NCBI RefSeq assembly: GCF_900103405.1
Contig: NZ_FNHX01000001.1
Coordinates: 806,001 to 870,000 of the forward strand
Direction: 5' to 3'
Source: Polaromonas sp. JS666
Lineage (GTDB): Bacteria > Pseudomonadota > Gammaproteobacteria > Burkholderiales > Burkholderiaceae_C
Length of the DNA: 64,000 nt
The notes under the pieces were generated by a model. It was not told the origin of the DNA. It saw nothing but the letters and a program-made list of their open reading frames with translations, and made no database searches. Each line of letters begins with the position of its first letter. The first letter of the stretch is position 1. This document shows, one piece after another, positions 45,350 to 56,283 of the stretch. Both the position numbers and the translations under genes were made by a program.

Positions 45350-46321
45350 CTATTTCTGCGCCGTAACCGCCGCAGCCTCGAGTTTGGCCTTGAGCTGCGG
45401 CAGCGCCGCCAGCATGGCCGCCCGGCCCGCATCGATGGCGCGCTGGCGCGCCGAGAAGTCGGCGCTCTTGAGGCCTGTCAGCGAGGGACGCACGACGACG
45501 TCGGCATCCTTGAGCTCGTACTGGTTGATGCTTTTGCCCATGATGGCAAAGGTCTGCAGCAGGATCTGCAGGGTATCGCCCGCGGGATTGCCTTCCGGCG
45601 GGCTCGAGATGTCGACGGCCACCACGATATCGGCGCCCATCTGCCGCGCAAAACGCACCGGCACCGGCGACACCAGGCCGCCGTCCACATACTCACGGCC
45701 GTTGATCTTGACCGGCAGGAACACCGCCGGCACCGCGCTCGACGCGCGCACCGCCGTGCCGGTGTCGCCGCGCTGAAACAGCACGGCCTGGCCGCTGTTG
45801 AGGTCGGTGGCGACGATGCCCAGTGGAATCGCCATGTTCTCCATGGTGCGGTTGGCGACCAGGTCGTTGACATAGCGGGCCAACGCGTCGCCGCGGAACA
45901 TGCCGCGGCCGAAGATGGGCAGCATCCAGTCGGTGATGGCCACCTCCTCCATGTTCAGCGCGGTCTGCTGCAGCTGCGCGCTGGTCTTGCCGCTGGCATA
46001 CAGCGCCGCCACCAGGCTGCCGGCCGAGGTGCCGACCACCAGTTGCGGCTTGAGCCCGGCCTCCTCGAGCACGGCGATCACGCCCACATGGGCAAAACCG
46101 CGCGCCGCGCCACCGCCCAGCGCCAGCCCTACACGCACGGGCTTTCTGGCGGCCTCAGCCGGCGGCGGCACGGTCGCAACCGGGCCGGACGGCATGACGG
46201 CGCAGCCGGCCAGCAGCAGTATCGCCATGGCCATGCAGGCGCCTGCATACCTGCCTGGCTCGCATGAAAACGTGCCCAGCGTAGGGACTCTGCCAAGAAT
46301 GATTCTTATTTGCTTTATCAT
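45350..46321 (-). CDS. Patatin-like phospholipase, lipoprotein (RssA-like)
   Basis: Up to 323 residues. A patatin domain with oxyanion loop GGGAARGFAH, nucleophile Ser in GTSAGS, and Asp in VDGGL gives a Ser-Asp lipid acyl hydrolase. A lipobox LLAGC follows a hydrophobic run, so it is probably an envelope lipoprotein. The start is unclear: the ATG at 46321 would place the Fur-like dyad of the divergent gene inside its coding region; ATGs at 46234 and 46228 give a very short signal. Neither has a strong ribosome site. Substrate unknown. Confidence 0.82.
   Translation of the reverse strand: MIKQIRIILGRVPTLGTFSCEPGRYAGACMAMAILLLAGCAVMPSGPVATVPPPAEAARKPVRVGLALGGGAARGFAHVGVIAVLEEAGLKPQLVVGTSAGSLVAALYASGKTSAQLQQTALNMEEVAITDWMLPIFGRGMFRGDALARYVNDLVANRTMENMAIPLGIVATDLNSGQAVLFQRGDTGTAVRASSAVPAVFLPVKINGREYVDGGLVSPVPVRFARQMGADIVVAVDISSPPEGNPAGDTLQILLQTFAIMGKSINQYELKDADVVVRPSLTGLKSADFSARQRAIDAGRAAMLAALPQLKAKLEAAAVTAQK
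46295..46313. promoter_or_regulatory. Fur-box-like dyad upstream of fbpA
   Basis: AAGAATGATTCTT (46295-46307) is a perfect 13-bp odd palindrome and continues into TATTTGC, matching the core of the Fur consensus. It lies about 50 bases before the ferric-binding-protein gene at 46361. Confidence 0.75.
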
Positions 46322-46360
46322 GGCCGGGCTTTAAAAATACCTGTAAGGAAGTGGAAAGTT

Positions 46361-47404
46361 ATGTTCAAAAAAGTGCTTCTCTCGTCGCTGCTCTTGCTGG
46401 CAGGCCTGGCATCGGCCCAGGAGCAGGTGGTCAACCTGTATTCTGCCCGCCATTACCAGACCGACGAAAAGCTCTACAGCGACTTCACCAAGGCCACCGG
46501 CATCAAGGTGAACCGCGTGGACGCCGACGACGCCGGCATCCTGGCCCGCCTGAAGGCTGAAGGCGCGGCCTCCCCCGCCGACGTGATTTTGCTGGTCGAC
46601 GCGGCCCGCCTCTGGAAGGGCGATGCGGACGGCCTGTTCCGGCCCATCAAGTCGCCGGCCCTCGAAGCCGCCATTCCCGCCAAGCTGCGCGCCAAGGAAA
46701 CCGCCGAGGGCACGACCTGGTTCGGTTTCTCGACCCGCGCCCGCGTCGTGGTGTTCGACAAGCTCAAGGTCAAGAAGGCCGATGTAGATACCTATGAAAA
46801 ACTCGCCGACCCGAAAAACAAGGGACTGCTGTGCACCCGCTCGGGCGCCCACCCTTACAACCTCTCGCTGTTCGGCGCGGTGACCGAGCACCTGGGCGAA
46901 GCCAAGGCCGAGCAGTGGCTCAAGGGCCTGGTGGCCAATATGGCGCGCGACCCCAAGGGCGGCGACAGCGACCAGATCAAGGCCGTGGCCAGCGGCGAAT
47001 GCGGCATCGCGCTGACCAACACCTACTACCTGGCGCGCATCATGCGTTCCAACGCGCCCGACGACAAAGTCGTGGCCGACCGTGTCGGTGTGGTCTTCCC
47101 CAACCAGGACAGCTGGGGCACGCATGTGAACATCGCCGGCGCGGCCGTCGCCAAGAATGCCAAGAATACGGCCAACGCCGTCAAGTTCATGGAATACCTG
47201 GCCAGCCCGAGCGCGCAGGAATACTTCGCCAACGGCAACAACGAATGGCCCGCCGTGCCGGGCCTGGGCGTCAGCAACCCGGCGCTCAAGGCCATGAGCC
47301 CCTCCGGCAACGGCAGCTTCAAGTCCGAAACCATCCCGATCAGCGCCGTGGGCAACAACCAGCTCAAGGTGCAGCAGATGCTGGACCGCGTCGGCTACAA
47401 ATAA
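46361..47404 (+). CDS. fbpA: Periplasmic Fe(3+)-binding protein (FbpA/FutA type)
   Basis: A 347-residue iron(III) ABC-transporter receptor with signal peptide KKVLLSSLLLLAGLASAQ. The mature part begins EQVVNLYSARHY. The paired tyrosines of the iron site appear in TNTYYLARI near residue 228. FADP-type features (DADDAGILARLKAEG, GDSDQIKAVASGECGIAL) match the family. It is preceded by a Fur-like dyad. No fbpB permease or fbpC ATPase is next to it in this window, so it must work with components elsewhere. Confidence 0.92.
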   Translation: MFKKVLLSSLLLLAGLASAQEQVVNLYSARHYQTDEKLYSDFTKATGIKVNRVDADDAGILARLKAEGAASPADVILLVDAARLWKGDADGLFRPIKSPALEAAIPAKLRAKETAEGTTWFGFSTRARVVVFDKLKVKKADVDTYEKLADPKNKGLLCTRSGAHPYNLSLFGAVTEHLGEAKAEQWLKGLVANMARDPKGGDSDQIKAVASGECGIALTNTYYLARIMRSNAPDDKVVADRVGVVFPNQDSWGTHVNIAGAAVAKNAKNTANAVKFMEYLASPSAQEYFANGNNEWPAVPGLGVSNPALKAMSPSGNGSFKSETIPISAVGNNQLKVQQMLDRVGYK

Positions 47405-47429
47405 GAACCAGCCAGCGCCCTTGTTTTGC

Positions 47430-47464
47430 AAAAGCCCGGCCGCCGACAGGCACCGGGCTTTTTT
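47430..47464 (+). terminator. Terminator after fbpA
   Basis: AAAAGCCCGG and CCGGGCTTTT pair with a 13-base loop, followed by more T residues. It closes the single-gene fbpA unit. Confidence 0.85.
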
Positions 47465-47477
47465 CATGGGCCATAAT

Positions 47478-47497
47478 TGACGTTTACGTTAACGTCA
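47478..47497. promoter_or_regulatory. Near-palindromic operator (LiuR-like) before the SDR gene
   Basis: TGACGTTTACGTTAACGTCA is a 20-bp inverted repeat with one mismatched pair. It overlaps a TTGACG that could be a -35. From memory, sites built on ACGTTTACGT with flanking TTGACG are bound by LiuR, a MerR-family regulator of branched-chain amino-acid and acyl-CoA degradation in beta- and gammaproteobacteria. The gene downstream is a hydroxyacyl-CoA dehydrogenase, which fits. The regulator identity is inference. Confidence 0.6.
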
Positions 47498-47575
47498 TGT
47501 CGCCCAGCCGTATGCGGGCCCTGGCGTTGACACAAACCCCATTTAAACCTCCCACTCTTCATTCAAGGAATCACC

Positions 47576-48343
47576 ATGGAAATCGCAGGCAAAGTATTTA
47601 TCGTCACCGGCGGCGCATCGGGCCTGGGTGAAGGCACGGCGCGCATGCTGGTGGCCAATGGCGCCAAGGTTGTCATTGCCGACATGCAAGCCGACAAGGG
47701 CGAAGCCATCGCCAAGGAGCTGGGCGCGGACAAGGCCGCTTTCGTCAAGTGCGACGTGAGCCAGGAGGCCGACGGCCAGGCCGTGGTGGCCAAGGCGCTC
47801 GCCATGGGCAAGCTGATGGGCCTGGTGAACTGCGCCGGCATTGCGCCCGCCGAAAAAACCGTGGGCAAGAACGGCGCGCACGGCCTGGCCCTGTTCAGCA
47901 AGACCATCACCGTCAACCTCATCGGCAGCTTCAACATGATCCGCCTGGCGGCCGACGCCATGTGCAAGAACGAGCCCGAAGCCACCGGCGAGCGCGGCGT
48001 GCTGATTTCCACCGCCTCGGTGGCGGCCTACGACGGCCAGATCGGCCAGGCCGCCTACAGCGCCTCCAAGGGCGGCATCGTCGGCATGACCCTGCCGATT
48101 GCCCGCGACCTGGCGCGCAACGGCATCCGCAACATGACGATTGCCCCCGGCATCTTCGGCACGCCCATGCTCTTCGGCATGCCGCAGGAAGTGCAGGACT
48201 CGCTGGCCGCCGGCGTTCCCTTCCCCTCGCGCCTGGGCACGCCACAAGACTACGCGCGCCTGGCCAAACACATCATCGAAAACGACATGCTCAACGGTGA
48301 AGTGATTCGCCTGGACGGCGCGATCCGCCTCGCACCGCGCTGA
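47576..48343 (+). CDS. 3-hydroxyacyl-CoA dehydrogenase, SDR family (HSD17B10-like)
   Basis: A 255-residue short-chain dehydrogenase. The NAD loop is [16 protein letters not shown], followed by [19 protein letters not shown], a catalytic Ser in [17 protein letters not shown] and YSASKGG with Tyr and Lys. Motifs match type-2 3-hydroxyacyl-CoA dehydrogenases, which oxidise 3-hydroxy or 2-methyl-3-hydroxyacyl-CoA in fatty-acid and isoleucine breakdown. AAGGA precedes the ATG. A LiuR-like operator lies about 80 bases upstream. Confidence 0.9.
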   Translation: MEIAGKVFIVTGGASGLGEGTARMLVANGAKVVIADMQADKGEAIAKELGADKAAFVKCDVSQEADGQAVVAKALAMGKLMGLVNCAGIAPAEKTVGKNGAHGLALFSKTITVNLIGSFNMIRLAADAMCKNEPEATGERGVLISTASVAAYDGQIGQAAYSASKGGIVGMTLPIARDLARNGIRNMTIAPGIFGTPMLFGMPQEVQDSLAAGVPFPSRLGTPQDYARLAKHIIENDMLNGEVIRLDGAIRLAPR

Positions 48344-48362
48344 GTTTTCGCGCTGGACGGGC

Positions 48363-49295
48363 TCAGGCCGCGGGCGGATGCAGCGCGGCCAGCCTGTCGG
48401 TCAGCAGCGCCGACAGCCTGTCTATCACCTCGTTGACGCGGGCCGGCACATAACGCCGGCTCGGCACCACCGCATAGAGCGGCGCCGGCTCGCCCAGGTG
48501 GCCTTCGAACAGGCGCACCAGCTTGCCGCCGGCTAGCGAGGCCATGAGGTCGATCTCGGACTGGTAAACGATGCCCCGCCCTTCCAGCGCCCACTGCAGC
48601 GCGATGGAGGCGTCATTGCAGGCCAGCGGCCCGGCCACGCGCACCTGGAAAGGCGCGCTGGCCTCCCCCTGCAATTCGAACTGCCACTGGTCCTGCCGGC
48701 GCTCGCGCACGTGGCAGACCAGGCAGTCGTGCTGCGCGAGTTCGCAGGGCTGCACGGGCGTTCCGCGGCGCGCCAGGTAGTCGGGGCTGGCGCAGGCGAT
48801 GCGGCGGGCCGGCGCCAGCAGGCGCGCCGAATGGGTGGAGTCCATCAGCGGCCCGTTGCGCAGCGCCACGTCTATGCCTTCGCGCACCAGGTCCACGCGC
48901 GCATCGCTGATCTGCAGGTCGATCTCGATGCCGGGATGCTGCGCGGCGAATTCCGCCAGCCAGTAGGCGAGCATCTCGCGCGCCAGCATGGCCGTGGCGG
49001 TGATGCGTATGCTGCCCGTGAGGCCGAAGGTGCCGGCGCGCACCTTGGCCTGGCCTTCGGCCACCAGCTCGAGCGCGCGGCGCGCGTGCTCGACCATGAC
49101 CGCGCCTTCGGCCGTGGGCCGCACGGCGCGCGTGGTGCGCTCGAACAGGCGCACACCCAGCGAGGTTTCCAGCCGCTTGATCGCCGCACTGACGGCGGCC
49201 GTGGAGAGCCGGCAGCGCTTGCCCGCACCCGTGAGGCTGCCGGTCTCCGCGGTGGCCAGCAGCACACGCAAGGCATCGAGATTGTCAAATTCCAT
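48363..49295 (-). CDS. LysR-family transcriptional regulator
   Basis: A 310-residue LysR protein of the DNA-binding/CrgA-like class. The helix-turn-helix (residues 5-60) includes LRVLLATAETGSLTGAGKRC and RLFERTTRAVRPTAEG. The effector domain starts GLTGSIRITATAM. The ATG at 49295 matches the family start. It is divergent from the ggt gene across about 105 bases and convergent with the SDR gene, so ggt is its most likely local target. Confidence 0.9.
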   Translation of the reverse strand: MEFDNLDALRVLLATAETGSLTGAGKRCRLSTAAVSAAIKRLETSLGVRLFERTTRAVRPTAEGAVMVEHARRALELVAEGQAKVRAGTFGLTGSIRITATAMLAREMLAYWLAEFAAQHPGIEIDLQISDARVDLVREGIDVALRNGPLMDSTHSARLLAPARRIACASPDYLARRGTPVQPCELAQHDCLVCHVRERRQDQWQFELQGEASAPFQVRVAGPLACNDASIALQWALEGRGIVYQSEIDLMASLAGGKLVRLFEGHLGEPAPLYAVVPSRRYVPARVNEVIDRLSALLTDRLAALHPPAA

Positions 49296-49401
49296 GGAAG
49301 AGTGATTTCTCCGAAACGCCATTGTGAGGCGCGGGGCCGCTGGCTATATTTGCCGGCGGGCCTACAGCCCCCCAAGCAAAAACTACAGTCAAGGATATCC
49401 C

Positions 49402-51270
49402 ATGAGACACGCCTTCCCGGCACTGGCGGCTACCGCGCTGCTGGCCGCCTGCGCCAGCAGCCCCTCCTCCTTCACCTACCAGGTCCCGGCCGACGAAGTC
49501 GCGCGCGGCGCCAAGTACATGCAGCCAGAAGGCTCCTCGGGCTTCACGCCCAAGCCGGGCTGGGCCACGAAGAAGTTCGCCGTGGCCGCCGCCAACCCGC
49601 TGGCCACCGACGCCGGTTACCAGGTGCTCAAGGCTGGCGGCTCGGCCGTAGACGCCGCGATTGCCGTGCAAATGGTGCTCACACTGGTGGAGCCGCAATC
49701 CAGCGGCATAGGCGGCGGCGCCTTCCTGCTGCATGCCAGCGGCGGCAAGGTCGAGGCCTTTGACGGCCGCGAAACCGCGCCCGCAGCCGCCGATGAAAAG
49801 CTCTTTATCGGCGCCGACGGCAAGCCCATGGCGTTTTACGACGGCGTGGTCGGCGGCCGCTCCGTTGGCACGCCCGGCACCGTGCGCATGCTCGAGATGG
49901 CCCATAAGCAGTACGGCCGGCTTCCCTGGGCCCAGCTGTTCGCGCCGGCGATCCAGCTGGCCGAAGGCGGCTTCAAGGTCAGCCCACGCCTGAACACCCT
50001 GCTCAAAGGCGAGCAGCACCTCAAGAAGGACGCCACGGCCGCCGCCTACTTCTACAAGCCCGACGGCAGCCCGGTGGACGTGGGCCAGACCCTGCGCAAC
50101 CCGGCCCTGGCCGAGGTGCTGCGCCAGATCGCAGCCAAAGGATCGAGCGCGCTGCTCGAAGGCCAGGTCGCCCAGGCCATCGTCGCCAAGGTGCAGGGCC
50201 ACGCCAGCAACCCCGGCAAGCTGGCCCTGGCCGACCTGGCCGGCTACCAGCCCAAAAAACGCGACCCGATCTGCACCGACTACAACGCCGCCGGCAAGGC
50301 CTATCGCCTCTGCGGCATGCCGCCGCCCAGCTCGGGCGCGATTGCCGTCGGACAGATCCTTGGCATCCTGAGCAACACGCCGGCAAGCACCCTGGGCCTG
50401 GTCACCGGCAGCGGCGGCGCCCCCGGCACGGTTGCACCCACGCCTTCGGCCGACTGGCTGCACCTTTACACCGAGGCTTCGCGCCTGGCCTTTGCCGACC
50501 GCGGCCAGTACCTGGGCGACCCGGACTTTGTGCAGCCGCCGGGCGGCAGCTGGATGAGCCTGCTGGCCCCCGCCTACCTGAGCGAGCGCGCCAAGCTGAT
50601 ACAGCCCACCGGCCCCAGCATGAAGACCGCCAAACCCGGCGTGCCGGGCGCCGTCAAGACGGCTTACGCGCCCATGCCCGAGCAGCCCGAGTACGGCACC
50701 TCGCACATCAGCATCATCGACGGCTACGGCAATGCGATCGCCATGACCACGACGATTGAAGACCAATTCGGCTCGCGCCTGATGACCGACGGCGGCACTG
50801 GCAAGGCCGGCGGCTTTTTGCTCAACAACGAGCTCACCGACTTCAGCTTCGCCCCGACGGACGCCGAAGGCAAGCCCGTGGCCAACCGCGTGCAGCCCGG
50901 CAAGCGCCCGCGCTCGTCCATGGCGCCCACGCTGGTGTTCGACAAGAACTCGGGCCAGCTTGTCATGAGCGGCGGCAGCCCCGGCGGCGCCCTCATCATC
51001 CACTTCACGGCCAAAACCCTGTACGGCACGCTGAACTGGGGGCTGAACGCCCAGCAGGCCATAGACCTGCCCAATTTCGGCTCGCTCAACGGCCCGAGCA
51101 TCCTGGAAGAAAAACGCTTCTCGCCGGCCACCGTCGAGGCGCTGCGCAGCCGCGGCGCCGAGGTGCGCGAGCAAACCATGACCAGCGGCCTGCAGGCCAT
51201 CCAGAAAACGCCCGAAGGCTTCTTCGGCGGCGCCGACCCGCGGCGCGAGGGGCTGGTCCTGGGTGACTAA
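49402..51270 (+). CDS. ggt: Gamma-glutamyltransferase
   Basis: A 622-residue N-terminal-nucleophile hydrolase that cleaves glutathione and other gamma-glutamyl compounds. A lipoprotein-type signal ends in LLAAC, so it may be membrane-anchored rather than free in the periplasm. The large-subunit part includes VDAAIAVQMVLTLVEPQSSGIGGG. The self-cleaving nucleophile is Thr433 in YGTSHISIIDGYGNAIAMT. The substrate loop PRSSMAPTL and the late SGGSPGG are present. AAGGAT precedes the ATG at 49402. Confidence 0.93.
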   Translation: MRHAFPALAATALLAACASSPSSFTYQVPADEVARGAKYMQPEGSSGFTPKPGWATKKFAVAAANPLATDAGYQVLKAGGSAVDAAIAVQMVLTLVEPQSSGIGGGAFLLHASGGKVEAFDGRETAPAAADEKLFIGADGKPMAFYDGVVGGRSVGTPGTVRMLEMAHKQYGRLPWAQLFAPAIQLAEGGFKVSPRLNTLLKGEQHLKKDATAAAYFYKPDGSPVDVGQTLRNPALAEVLRQIAAKGSSALLEGQVAQAIVAKVQGHASNPGKLALADLAGYQPKKRDPICTDYNAAGKAYRLCGMPPPSSGAIAVGQILGILSNTPASTLGLVTGSGGAPGTVAPTPSADWLHLYTEASRLAFADRGQYLGDPDFVQPPGGSWMSLLAPAYLSERAKLIQPTGPSMKTAKPGVPGAVKTAYAPMPEQPEYGTSHISIIDGYGNAIAMTTTIEDQFGSRLMTDGGTGKAGGFLLNNELTDFSFAPTDAEGKPVANRVQPGKRPRSSMAPTLVFDKNSGQLVMSGGSPGGALIIHFTAKTLYGTLNWGLNAQQAIDLPNFGSLNGPSILEEKRFSPATVEALRSRGAEVREQTMTSGLQAIQKTPEGFFGGADPRREGLVLGD

Positions 51271-51292
51271 ACCGCCCTATACCCCGTGAATT

Positions 51293-51323
51293 ACAAGGCC
51301 CTGCCGTCGCAGGGCCTTGTTGT
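51293..51323 (+). terminator. Terminator after ggt
   Basis: A 12-bp perfect stem, ACAAGGCCCTGC with GCAGGGCCTTGT, and a CGTC loop, followed by TTGTTTC. It ends only about 16 bases before dnaG, so dnaG is probably expressed from a promoter inside ggt or by read-through. Confidence 0.78.
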
Positions 51324-51338
51324 TTCTACAATCCCTTG

Positions 51339-53336
51339 ATGGCCATTCCGCAATCATTCATCCAGGAGCTGCTCGCGCGCGCCGACGTGGTGGATATCGT
51401 GGGCCGCCATGTGCAGCTCAAAAAGGGCGGCGCCAACTTCATGGGCCTGTGCCCCTTCCACGGCGAAAAATCGCCCTCCTTCAGCGTCAGCCCCTCCAAG
51501 CAGTTCTACCACTGCTTCGGCTGCGGCAAGAACGGCAACGCCATCAGCTTCCTGATGGAGCACGCCGGCATGACCTTCATCGAGGCCGTCAAGGACCTGG
51601 CCCAGCAATACGGCCTGCAGGTGCCCGAGGACGACGTTTCGCCGCAGGACCGCGCCCGCGCCGCGCAGATGCGCGAGCAGCAGGCCACGCTCACCAGCGT
51701 GCTCGAAAAAGCCGGCACCGCCTACATCAAGGCCTTGCGCAACTCCGAGCGCGCCATCGACTACTTCAAGGGCCGCGGCGTCTCGGGCGAAGTCGCCAAG
51801 ACCTTCGGCCTGGGCTATGCGCCCGAAGGCTGGCGCAGCCTGGCCAGCGTCTTTCCCGACTACAACGACCCGCTGCTGGTCGAAAGCGGCCTGGTCATCA
51901 CCGGCGAGCCCGGCGAGGAAAACGCCGCCGGCGAGGCCAAGCGCTATGACCGCTTTCGCGACCGGGTCATGTTCCCCATCCGCAACGTCAAGGGCGAATG
52001 CATAGGCTTTGGCGGCCGCGTGCTGGGAGACGACAAGCCCAAATACCTCAATTCGCCCGAAACCCCGGTCTTCAGCAAGGGGCGCGAGCTCTACGGCCTG
52101 TTCGAGGCGCGAACCGCCCTGCGCGAACACGGCTACGCCCTGGTCACAGAAGGCTATATGGACGTGGTGGCGCTGGCCCAGCTGGGTTTTGCCAACGCGG
52201 TGGCCACCCTGGGCACGGCTTGCACCGCCGACCACGTGCAAAAGCTGTTCCGCTTCACCGATTCGGTGGTTTTCAGCTTTGACGGCGACAGTGCCGGCCG
52301 CCGCGCCGCGCGCAAGGCGCTGGACGCCGCCCTGCCCTTTGCCACCGACGTGCGCACCGTCAAGTTCCTTTTCCTGCCGGCCGAGCACGACCCCGACAGC
52401 TACATCCGCGAACACGGCAAGGAAGGCTTTGCCGCCTACGTCAGCAAGGCCGTGCCGCTGAGCCGTTTCCTGCTCGAAGCGGCCGCCGAGGGCTGTGACC
52501 TGGACACCGCCGAAGGACGCGCCCACATGGCCAGCAATGCCCGCCCCCTGTGGAGCCTGATGCCCGACGGCGCCCTCAAGCGCCAGCTGCTGGCCGAGAT
52601 CGCCGACAAGGTGCTGATCGACAGCCGCGAACTGCTGCAGCTGTGGCAGCCGGCCGCCACGGGCTATAAATCGGGCAACAAAAACAGCGGCGGCCCGCGC
52701 GGGCAAGGCAAGGGCCACAGGCAGGACGCCGCGCCCGCCCCGGTTCACCATGCGGACATGCCCGATCCCGGTGGCTACCCGCCGGACTACCCCGAAGAGC
52801 GCGATTACAGCGGTTCCGAGCCTTCCGCTTATTACCCGCCCCCGTCGGCCCCGGGCCGCAGCTTTGGCGAGCGCAGCAGCGGCGCCCGGGCGCCGCGCCG
52901 CGTGGCCGGGCGCATTCTGCCGGCCAGCCGCGAAGACCGGGTGCTCAGGCTGCTGCTGACTGAAGCCCAGACCTGGGACAGGCTCAGCACCGAAGAACAT
53001 CATTTGCTCGTCGAGCTGCCCGAGCCCCACGGCCCGCTCTTCGTCTGGCTGGAGAGCCAGTTGCACGAACACGGCCCCCAGCCCTGGGCGGCCCTGCGCG
53101 AGGGCCTACGCGGCCATGCCTACGAAAGGCATGCCACCGCCCAGATCGCGCAGATTCCCGAAGGCATAGAAAGCGACTGGACCGAGGTCAGGAACATCCT
53201 GGACCAGCTGCTGCGCCTGCGCCGCCAGCAGGAGATGAGCGAGCTGGCCGCCCGCGCCGCCACCGATCCGGACGCCCGCCTGCGTTACCTGGAACTGCTA
53301 GCCAGCCTCAAAACCCCGGCCGACACGGCCCGCTAG
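51339..53336 (+). CDS. dnaG: DNA primase
   Basis: A 665-residue primase making RNA primers at replication forks. The N-terminal zinc finger uses Cys38, His41, Cys59 and Cys62 (CPFHGEKSPSF, HCFGCG). The catalytic TOPRIM core contains VTEGYMDVVALAQ and FSFDGDSAGRRAA. A Gly/Pro/Ser-rich variable linker (about residues 445-530) leads to the helical DnaB-binding C-terminus. The ATG at 51339 is used instead of an overlapping TTG. rpoD follows, the conserved dnaG-rpoD macromolecular synthesis order. Confidence 0.96.
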   Translation: MAIPQSFIQELLARADVVDIVGRHVQLKKGGANFMGLCPFHGEKSPSFSVSPSKQFYHCFGCGKNGNAISFLMEHAGMTFIEAVKDLAQQYGLQVPEDDVSPQDRARAAQMREQQATLTSVLEKAGTAYIKALRNSERAIDYFKGRGVSGEVAKTFGLGYAPEGWRSLASVFPDYNDPLLVESGLVITGEPGEENAAGEAKRYDRFRDRVMFPIRNVKGECIGFGGRVLGDDKPKYLNSPETPVFSKGRELYGLFEARTALREHGYALVTEGYMDVVALAQLGFANAVATLGTACTADHVQKLFRFTDSVVFSFDGDSAGRRAARKALDAALPFATDVRTVKFLFLPAEHDPDSYIREHGKEGFAAYVSKAVPLSRFLLEAAAEGCDLDTAEGRAHMASNARPLWSLMPDGALKRQLLAEIADKVLIDSRELLQLWQPAATGYKSGNKNSGGPRGQGKGHRQDAAPAPVHHADMPDPGGYPPDYPEERDYSGSEPSAYYPPPSAPGRSFGERSSGARAPRRVAGRILPASREDRVLRLLLTEAQTWDRLSTEEHHLLVELPEPHGPLFVWLESQLHEHGPQPWAALREGLRGHAYERHATAQIAQIPEGIESDWTEVRNILDQLLRLRRQQEMSELAARAATDPDARLRYLELLASLKTPADTAR

Positions 53337-53727
53337 GGCGGCCCGGCGCCCGAAAAATAGCTGTTTTGGTGGGTGAAAAAACGCCCAAAAAACAGGCAAC
53401 AGGGTATAATCCGATTTTCGACGGCAAGCGCGACAGCAGCACCTCCGGCCCGGCCACCCTGAAACTTCGGGGAACTCACAGATGAGACGGCCACTTCCCC
53501 CAGGGAATACCGCAAGGACTGCACACCAAATGTTCGCCCAAACAGCTTGCCCGGAAAAATAAACCGAAACGTGCCCCTGGCGCTGCCCGGCCTGTTTTTC
53601 CGTCCTCTTGTTCCTGACTCTGAATCCTTGCCGCCGTGCCTGTGCTTTGCGCAGGCGCCAAGGCGCATTTTTGTTTACTGGTAGCCGATAGATATTTAGA
53701 ACAATTTTTCCGACAACTGGAGGTCCC
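53337..53727 (+). other. dnaG-rpoD intergenic region with rpoD promoter
   Basis: A gene-free stretch of 391 bases. A consensus-like TATAAT lies at 53405-53410, in an AT-rich island (53350-53420) unlike its surroundings; a matching -35 is weak. Transcription from there would give rpoD a leader of about 310 bases. AACTGGAGG is seen at about 53714-53722, a good ribosome site for the ATG at 53728. No small gene is convincing. rpsU, often upstream of dnaG, is not in this window. Confidence 0.6.
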
Positions 53728-56205
<2,478 letters not shown>

Positions 56206-56224
56206 GCGGCATCCGCCCTCCCCG

Positions 56225-56257
56225 AAAGCCCGGCCCCGCAAGGCGCCGGGCTTTTTT
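56225..56257 (+). terminator. Terminator after rpoD
   Basis: AAAGCCCGGC (56225-56234) pairs with GCCGGGCTTT (56245-56254), followed by more T residues, 20 bases after the rpoD stop. Confidence 0.88.
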
Positions 56258-56261
56258 ACGC

Positions 56262-56279
56262 CTAAGAACCTGTTCTTAG
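56262..56279. repeat. Perfect inverted repeat between rpoD terminator and hydrolase gene
   Basis: CTAAGAAC and GTTCTTAG form a perfect 8-bp dyad around CT. It is directly downstream of the rpoD terminator and 4 bases from the stop codon of the convergent hydrolase gene. No T-run follows on the minus strand, so its role is unclear. Confidence 0.55.
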
Positions 56280-56283
56280 AAAC

